Below, one piece after another: positions 56,551-64,000 of a DNA stretch of 64,000 nucleotides (its first letter is position 1; the number at the start of each line of letters is the position of its first letter). The notes beneath the pieces are model-generated. The model was not told the DNA's origin. It did not search any database and was given only the letters and a program-made list of their open reading frames with translations. The stretch lies in the NCBI GenBank assembly GCA_003116995.1, contig BDSL01000068.1, positions 248,001-312,000 of the forward strand. Reading direction: 5' to 3'. Source of the stretch: Yamagishiella unicocca (lineage: Eukaryota; Chlorophyta; Chlorophyceae; Chlamydomonadales; Volvocaceae). Both the position numbers and the translations under genes were made by a program.

Positions 56551-56620
56551 TTGTAATCGTTACAGTGGGCTCCAGACCTGAAAAGGTAGAGCCATCGGGC
56601 GCATCGCCTGACACTGAAAG
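56549..56620 (+). repeat. Dispersed short repeat, copy D
   Basis: The core runs from CAGTGGGCTCCAGACCTGAA at 56563 to CACTG at 56616 and includes GGTAGAGCCATCGGGCGCAT. The flank GTAGTTGTAATCGTTA begins inside the TAG stop of the orphan exon, so it supplies the TGTAA motif. Confidence 0.85.
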
Positions 56621-59274
56621 TTGTCAGTGTGTCTCGTGTACATATCTAGTGAGACTGACTGAAGTAGGCTGACAGGGAGGCCCGGGGATGCCATTTGACC
56701 TGGCGGGGGAGTGGGTTGCAATGTGGCAAATAAAGTGAGCAGTTGAGGTTGAAGTGCAAGCGTGTCACCCGGTTGCGCAGCAGGGGCCGATCACAACCCA
56801 CGCTCATATCGTCCGGCCCCTCAACGTGTGAGGCCCACACGAAAGACGACCGGAAAGGATCGGCGAAAAGGCGTGCCGAGGCCCCACAGCGGCCCAACCC
56901 TTCCGTGGAAGCTCCAACGCTGTAAAGCCCCGAAGAAGGGCCCCAAACCCCAACTCCCCACGGCGGATGGCACGATCCTGGAGATCAAACCCAGGGACAA
57001 CAAGAGCCCCACCAACCCCGACCTCTTTAAAGGCTGTAGCCATAAGCAGGCGCCCAATTGCATGGCAGTAACGGCGGCGAAGACCACCACATCCCAGGCA
57101 CAGAGTTGCACGGCCTGAGGGGACCTGCACCAATCAGACCTGTGGCAGGGTCACCCATTCACGAAACAGACCGCAAATCGGTCAACTACAGCCTGAGCCA
57201 CCGGATCGACGCATAGAGCCAGAAATTGTGCGTTTGAGGGTAGAGCCCCCCCGGACATTCCCCAAGAAGAGCGCCACATCCACAGGGAGCGGCCGCCACT
57301 CCCTGAATGTCTTGCAATTTGCAAGTAAAACTCATGTCACGGCATTTTTTCGGCTTCATATGCAGCATGCAGTCCGCCGTGCAACGCTTAGCCGAGGCTC
57401 CTTTTTTTGAACGATAGCTTTTTGACCGAAGGTGTGATATAAGAGCGATGCACAGAAACGCTTCACATATGGCTATATTACAGATCTGTAGGCGACGTAA
57501 CCCAACCAGATGATAAGAACCATAAACAGGAACGAGCACGGGAGGCATCCCACGCTGGGGAGTTGGCCACATCCAATCGGTCCGATCGGAGCCACACGAC
57601 CGTCGAGACAGGCCAGTATCCCTCAGCCAGCGCTCTGGCATTGATACGCCGGCAGCGCGCACCCAGACCGCAAGCGGGCAGCACCTCGGAAGAGGCGTCG
57701 GCGAGGCTTACGTCTGGACACAGCCACGGGTCGGGCGAAGACTCGATGAGGGGAGTAAGTTGTGACAGGTCGCACTCGGAAGACGTGTACGGCGAGTGGG
57801 CACGGCAGAAGGGCCGCAAAGAATAAGGGATCAGAGTCACCACCTGTCAGCAGCAGTGTCGGGGCCTGCGCACCGTATGAGCGCACTCACACACGTTCCA
57901 CGGGAGAATCAGAGCCGGGGGAGGCACAGGATGGAGACAGCGACAATAATAAATATATCGGGCGTACCTAATTTCAGACCCCAAGCGCACAAAGAAGTCG
58001 AAACAGATCGAAAGCAATAAGCACAGCAGCCTCCCAAGCGCGGATGTCCAGTGAGGCTAAGAACGGGAGGGCGAATGTCGCCATCCCGACCGTCCATCGT
58101 CCTTAGCGCAGCAGCAAAAACTAAAGTAATTCCAGTGACACCTCGTGCACCCCTCAAAACTCAGACCACGTGCAGGGACACAGAAACGCTACAATCCAGT
58201 TCGTACCGACAAGCTAACAAACGCAACCCTGACTGCGCAACAATCAGCTGACCTCCGGCGCCACCAAAGAAGTCCCGAATCCCGCAAAACAAGGAGCCGT
58301 TAGCGGCCCGCTTGGATCGTAACACGTCTCATTGCGCGCCCAGATGCGCCAGCAAGCCGCACGCAAGCGACAAAGGACCCAGCACCGTCGGTCCTACCGG
58401 TGGGTGCTTTAGGGTGATAGGGTCCTGCGCCGCACAAGACAAGAGGACACTGCAGACGTCGGCCCGGAGGCGGCACCTGCATACTACCTGGCCGCTGATG
58501 GCGACTGCCTCCCTCCTTCTCCCTCCCACGGAAACGTGTCACACTGGCTAAGCGGAGGAAGGTCGAGAGAGACCGAGTCGGCCAACCATCGCACCAGGGC
58601 CTCCCAGTCACAATAACTTGAGCCCACGTCTTTGCCGCAAGCATACTTACGCCCATACTCCAGTGCACCACATATAACCCCGGCGAGGCCTTTAATGGTC
58701 CACCAACAAGAGGAGCGTCTCTATGAGGCATGAGGCGTGAGAGACGGCAGACCGCCATCCAGGAATGCAAGGGGAAGACATCGTGATGTTCGAAGCACCA
58801 ATAAAACCGCGGCTCCTCTCACCTCGTCATGAACCACACTGACCTTCTACAGCACGAGCCCACCGTCCCCACGGTGCCACTTCCCGACTAGCCTCCCGAA
58901 ACCGTAAGGCTCGGATGTCCGGGATGATGTCTCACAGCCGCCAACGTTATTTGGTGCAAGTGAACCTCGACAGCTCGGATAAATGCCCCTGCTTTCTTCA
59001 GCACGAATCCGCTGCCACGCAAAGCCCCCCATTGCATTTGTACAGACGACCGCAGCAAGCCCAGAGGCGGTCTCAGCAAGACGTGTAGTGATTGTTGCAT
59101 GCACAGCAGCTATGGATGATCCACAGCTTGCGGGCCCCGTCCGCACGCGAAGTTGCCCCACCGCTGGAGGCCGACGCCGCGACGCCGGCACAGGCCTCTC
59201 GTGGTCCGTGCTGTCTCCCGCGCCGCCAACCGCCTCACTCCATTCCATTCCGCTGCGCACAAGACATGCATCAT
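56621..59274. other. Region without a confident gene; degenerate coding fragments possible
   Basis: Codon-like open stretches occur on the minus strand. About 58500-58665 contains GSSYCDWEALVRWLADSV, and 57190-57410 is Cys-containing, ending WLYASIRWLRL. They are short, lack matched splice sites and belong to no family I recognise. They may be relics of a mobile element or of an undetected gene. The 3' UTR of the adenylate-kinase-like gene should occupy the right end. Confidence 0.3.
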
Positions 59275-62200
59275 TTAAGAACCATGAATCACTTGCGCCG
59301 ACTCGCGCTCCGCATCCTCCTGCGCCTTGCCGTTGATGTCCACCAGCTGCTGCCGCAGGGCCGCGCTGCGAAGTTCACGATTGATGTGTGTCGGGATGTA
59401 GGTCTGGCTGATGCGTGCAGACGCGTTGGCGCCGGCGCCGACCTCACTGATGCGTGCCGCCAGCTCCATAGCCTTGGCCATTTCGCGCACACCCTTAGTA
59501 TCCCAGTTCACATGGAATCGATGCTTGTACTCCTTGCGGTTCTTGATCATGCCTGCGGGGGCGGGCGGGGAGTGCGCGGCACGCCGTAAGCGCCAGCGTG
59601 AGGACACGCTGCCAGGTCGAGACGACGGCGCCCGAACACCATCCGGGCGCAGACGTACGGAGCCAGGAACATACGTCCAGCGTGAGGCAAAATGGAGTCA
59701 CCGGCACACCAGTGCTGCGTCTGCGTGCCCATGACCCGCGCAAGCTCCACTTCCCAATCCGTCGCCTCCCACCCCTTCCCCCATGCGTCGTCGTCCCTCC
59801 TCGTCAGACCTACCCGTCTGGAGGTCGATTTGCATGGGCACGTGCGTCACCTCGGTCGAGTGGGATACGTGGTAGCCGCGATCCGTCAGCACGTCAATGA
59901 GCATCTGTGCGGCGCGCGGGTGCTCCAAGAACATGCGGTGTTCGGTAGCGTACTCGGCCCTGCCCGCCAGGCCGCATTCGTGGATGAGCGGCATCAGCTC
60001 CGAGGTGATGAGGTCAATGACCTTCTGGAAGAGGTCCGGATACCGCTCGCTGTGGTTGTCGAGCCGCATGACCAGCTGCTGCCGGGCGTGTTGCGAGACA
60101 TCCCGTGCCAGGGGCAGGTGGCGAATGGACGCGTAGGTCTCGTAGCTCAGGTCCAGGGAGGACTGATACCTGTACGTTTTCAGGATTTGGGGAGGATTTC
60201 GGGTTTCAACAGGATATCCAGTGGCTCCTAAAGTAGGCAGAGATCTGGGCTGCCAGCGTCGTGAGGTGGAGCAGGAAAGAGGTTGTAGCTCCGCTAAGGG
60301 ATGTTGTAACCCGCAGCTTCCTGTACGAAACAAAAGCGGCAGTGCCCACCTGAGCTCCGTGGTGATGGCCTCCTGCGTCTCCGCCAGGCTGCCCATCGCG
60401 TCAATCAGGTGGAAGGGAAAGAACTGCTTCAGCCGCAGCACCGCGCTGTGGTGCTGCCGGAATATCGCGTAACGCTTCTTGGCTTTCTCGATACTGAGAT
60501 CCGTGGCGCGCTGCTCCCTGCGACCGACAAACACACACACACCAACGGCGTTACCCGCACATTACCTTTTCGGTGTGTCGGACCCCGTTTTGCTGTAGGA
60601 CTCCTTCATACCATGATATTTCTCGTGGCATATGTGTGTGCTTCGCACAAGCCATGCCGAGCGTCGAGTGCCCCTCGAGACTCGCGTGCCCCAGCCCCAG
60701 CGCACACCAGAAGGATGCGGGACGTCCAAAGACTCTGTCAGCGCACGCACCGCACAACCACCTACCAGAGCTGGCCAGCTCCCGCGTCCAGCACGCGCTT
60801 GTTGTGGACGGACGCCAGCTTAGCCCGCTCCAGCTGGCGCAGAATAGAGGTGTCCTCGTCCACGTACAGCATCACCACTTTGAACAAGGGCCGTGGGAAC
60901 TGGCTGCGGTGCGTGGTGTTGGCGAAAATGCCATGCAGCTCGTCCAACTTGTCATATAGAAGCTTTAGGAAATCCACCTGTGCGGGCACCGTTCGAGAAG
61001 TGTGGTTGGGATGGTAACCGCACGTTCCGTTGGGGTACCAGATAGCCCGCAGAGGCGTTACGCCGCATGGTATGGGAGAAAGTCCGCATCACGGATGTGT
61101 TTCTCCCTCGGCCATCTCAGGTTGGATTAACTTCGTCACGTTAGCTATTTGCAGGGGCTGCCAGCCCAACAACGAAGAGCCTGAACGATCACAGTACGAT
61201 CCATCCATACTAGCAATCGGCATTTCACTAGTGAGCGGACGCAGACGAAGCCCTCATGCAAGAACCTCGACAGAAGCGCCCGAAAGCCAGAGTCAAGACG
61301 CCACATCAGGACACGCACGTCCTGCCGCAGTGCCAAATCGTTTCCGCCGGGACTAAGCGCCCCACTGCTGGGCCTGCTGCCGCACCTGCATGGCCGTGCG
61401 AGGGAAACCGTCCACCAGCACGCCGCACTCCGGAATCTGGCAGCTCTGGATGAGCAGCGCCTCCAGCACCACGTCGCCCACCATGCTATCGGGAATGAGC
61501 TCACCGCGCTCCATCAGCGTTCGCGTACCCTCATTTGTTTGCTGCGCGCATGGTGTGGCAGGGGAGCGTGTGTGAGCAGTCTGGTGCTCGAGTACAGGGC
61601 CATACACGGCCAGCAGGGTTTGAAACGGAACCGAAACTCACCAACAAGGATGAAAGGTTGACACTGTGGTCCAGTCCACGAGTTTTGAGGATGTGCTGTG
61701 TGTTGGCGCCCTGCGAGCCGCGCGCGCGCAAGGTTCATTGGACTGGGCTACGTGAACGGACGGCAAACGCCGAAACTGCTTGATGACAAACAAGTTTACC
61801 TTGCCAGCCCCAGGAGCACCGTTCAGCCACACCACTTCGCGAGGAACATTCACTGACTGCGGGGCCAAGTGCGGGAAAAATCTTAGCGTGCTTGTCCGCG
61901 GCTCGAAACCGGTGGAAAGCTTATGAAGCTTCCCAGCAACTCCACGCACCTTTAAACGAAATTTCTCCTCAAAGCGTCGCCAGCAACTTTCGAAGATAAC
62001 TTGTGCGTCCATGCGAACGTCACCGTCGCTGTGGACCTTGCTCTCCATCAGCGCCACAGCTGTATTGGCCTGAGCAGCTCCAAGGTCCACAGTCGTCACA
62101 GTCTGACAGCGTGTCTCGCCCAGCCAGCGGCAGAATCTCCGCTGCTCGCAGCTGGTTGCTGAGTTCAACGAGGCCCAATAGTCATCGACCCGCAGCCGTT

Positions 62201-62360
62201 GCGACGACGGACCAGGACCAGCCGCCGGCTGGGAGTGACATAAATTCTCCAAGGGACGTTCGAGGGCCGAGAAATTGCTCCATAGCGGCTGGGCCGCCAG
62301 CCTGGCCAGTATGGTGACTGGCGCGGCCATGTGGAGCAACGGCCCACACGCGAGCAACAT
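59275..62360 (-). CDS. Adenylate-kinase-like nucleotide kinase with long C-terminal domain
   Basis: Eight exons: 62360-61950, 61856-61800, 61710-61642, 61541-61386, 60977-60766, 60517-60350, 60169-59814 and 59552-59275 (TAA); phases agree and the product is about 569 residues. ATG 62360 opens MLLACGPLLHMAAPVTI, an Ala/Leu/Arg-bearing leader that fits a mitochondrial or plastid target. The kinase core shows the P-loop VVWLNGAPGAGKGANT, the NMP-binding region RGELIPDSMVGDVVLEALL and the adenylate-kinase signature VLVDGFPRTAMQ. The LID part is unusual (RAKLASVHNKRVLDAGAGQL, with no Cys4 zinc site). About 300 further residues follow the core (KKRYAIFRQHHSAVLRLKQF, FFPFHLIDAMGSLAETQEA, TDRGYHVSHSTEVTHVP), far beyond the 190-240 residues of ordinary adenylate kinases. 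The role is NMP phosphorylation by homology; the C-terminal function is unknown. Confidence 0.85.
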
Positions 62361-64000
62361 GATGCCAATAGAGAAAGCTCAATGCTAAGAGAGCAGAGAG
62401 CTTTGCGAATGGGGGCCGGAAGAGCTGTGGCCCTGAGCGCAGTCAGCGCGAAAACGTGAGAAGCAACGAGGAGGCTACAAGTGGGCCGTGATGGTATGCT
62501 ATCTATATGCTTATGAGGCTATATGAAGGAATTGAAAGAATTGACGTCTTCATTCGCTTTAATGACAACGCCGAAATCGAGGCCAGCTGTTCAAGCAGTC
62601 AACGACCAGGCACCGCCCATCAAACACACAAATGACTGGGGAAAAACACCAATCGCCACTGTTACTAGAAAAGATCTATTCTACCCTTCGTGAACACCAT
62701 CGCCACTTCCACACTTGTATCATGCGAAAGACTCGACAGTCGAAAACAAGTGTCCCATCAGGCCAACAGTTACCCACTTATAACGTGTAGAAACCAAGAC
62801 AAAATTCGTTCAACGCCTGACGTGGCCTCCAAGCGTTACACCGCAACGGGCGAGAAGTCACATCAATTGCTTGCGTTGTTTTGGGCTTCATCAACGGAGG
62901 AACTTCTGTATGTTTTAGCACATTCTAAACCGGCTACTTCGTATGGCCAATCGTCCTATGGACTGGCAACGCACGACGTTTTCTTCTGTACGGCGCCTTA
63001 CGTTCCGCACGTCCGCAGTACCCTGAGCCGCCTACCAAACATGCTTCATCGCATCTTAGCACCTTTACATCTTCCTTGCACCAATTGCACTGATATTTGA
63101 CCGATAAGCCCATACCGGTACATTATAAGGCTTGTATGCCAAGTCCAGGTTTCATGAAACTCCTAGCAACGCGGCTTTTGCTATGCGATGGCATGTAAAT
63201 ATCTGATCCGAAGCTCGCTGATTGGATGCTATCACAGTAGCTTCATTGGCTTCTCCCTAGATAGGCTAGTTTTCCGCGCCGGGCTGCCAGGACAGTGTTG
63301 TGATGGGAGCTGGGGCATCTACTCAGGTGCAACCCAAGTATAAATGGGACCAGGTGCGCGCAAGGCCCTAAGACACATGTTCGAACGCCACGCGGCCCAC
63401 GTGCCTAACCGCTACTCGGCCGCAGTGGTGAAAGGCCATACGCTCTGCGCCATGTGTGGTGTGTTTGCGGCAGAGGGATTGCATTCTGCAGGTTGTGGGC
63501 CCCCGGGGCTGGGGTGTTAGAACCACCTGTCGGGTCCCCTTTTTGGTTACGCGCGGGTCGCCTGCTTAGCCCACTCTTTTCTTCAGCAGGGTCTTGGGCC
63601 TGCGCCCCTACCCTTCCCGTCACAGCCCGCAGCAGCCGCAGCAGCCGCAGCAGCCGCAGCAGCCGCACACAGCCGCAGCAGCCGCCCGGAGGGGACGCTC
63701 CCATCATTGCTGTCCCCAAAACGGCCTCCCCTACTGCTCCGAGGCCGCACTATACACAGCCACCGGCACTTGGCCTCCGAAAGCACCTCCGAGGGGCGGG
63801 GAGCACCCGCCACCCCCACGGGCGTTGCGACCCCTGCCCCCACCTGCGGCCTCCTTGGTGCCCCCTGACGCAGGACCACGTTCTTAAGGGGCCCTGGACG
63901 TTTCTGTTCAAGGAGAGGGTCCAGTGCGCCTGTGAAGGTGGGTCGGGCTATAGAGTGCAGGTAGCGAGGCCGCGGAGGAGGAGGAGGAGGGCGCCGCAGT
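62361..64000. other. Upstream of the kinase gene; possible partial exon at right edge
   Basis: Bases 62450-63500 are comparatively AT-rich with no exon. From about 63600 to 64000 one plus frame has no stop up to the window end (contains LKGPWTFLFKERVQCACE), following a CAGCCG repeat at 63635-63680. It may be part of an exon, with a donor-like GTGGGT near 63936, but GC-rich sequence gives such frames by chance. Confidence 0.25.

Noticed and set aside
57478..58770. Retrotransposon-like frames on the minus strand
   Set aside because: No reverse transcriptase, protease, integrase or recombinase motif and no terminal repeats were found, so no element type is claimed.

Overview
The window looks like nuclear DNA of a volvocine green alga (Chlorophyta, Chlamydomonadales). 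The evidence is GC-rich coding sequence, many short exons with GT(G/A)NG donors and pyrimidine-plus-CAG acceptors, TGTAA polyadenylation motifs behind several stops, long Gly/Ala/Gln/Pro runs inside proteins, minisatellites in introns, and gene types typical of these algae (a PAS-linked class III guanylyl cyclase, a very long ABC1/ADCK kinase). No bacterial operon, rRNA or CRISPR is seen. The gene models were spliced by hand. An exon was kept only if both splice sites and the reading phase agreed with its neighbours.

Layout: (1) minus, below 1 to about 1741, 3' part of a membrane protein cut by the window edge. (2) plus, 2477-6524, unidentified 902-residue protein. (3) plus, 6732-14745, unidentified protein of about 1607 residues with ARM/HEAT-like helices. 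(4) minus, 16577-17996, VOC/glyoxalase-fold protein. (5) plus, about 18459-26074, ADCK2-like atypical kinase with a huge N-terminal region. (6) plus, 27776-30514, Ser-rich unidentified protein. About 5 kb without a recognised gene follows. (7) minus, 35735 to about 44744, PAS-guanylyl cyclase with a C-terminal hydrophobic tail. (8) minus, 46181-49694, conserved plant/algal protein of unknown function. (9) minus, 50769-54948, a protein with four PC4 domains. (10) 55522-56620, two consecutive long near-perfect inverted repeats that carry protein-coding pieces, an orphan basic exon and a dispersed repeat. (11) minus, 59275-62360, adenylate-kinase-like enzyme. The right edge may hold the start of another exon.

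The genes do not form one pathway. The least expected features are the double foldback locus at 55.5-56.2 kb, the four-fold PC4 array, a short dispersed repeat family with four copies (two just behind stop codons, one flanked by a duplicated gene end), and the recurrence of stop-free minisatellites in introns, which would leave long repeat tails on proteins if those introns were retained.
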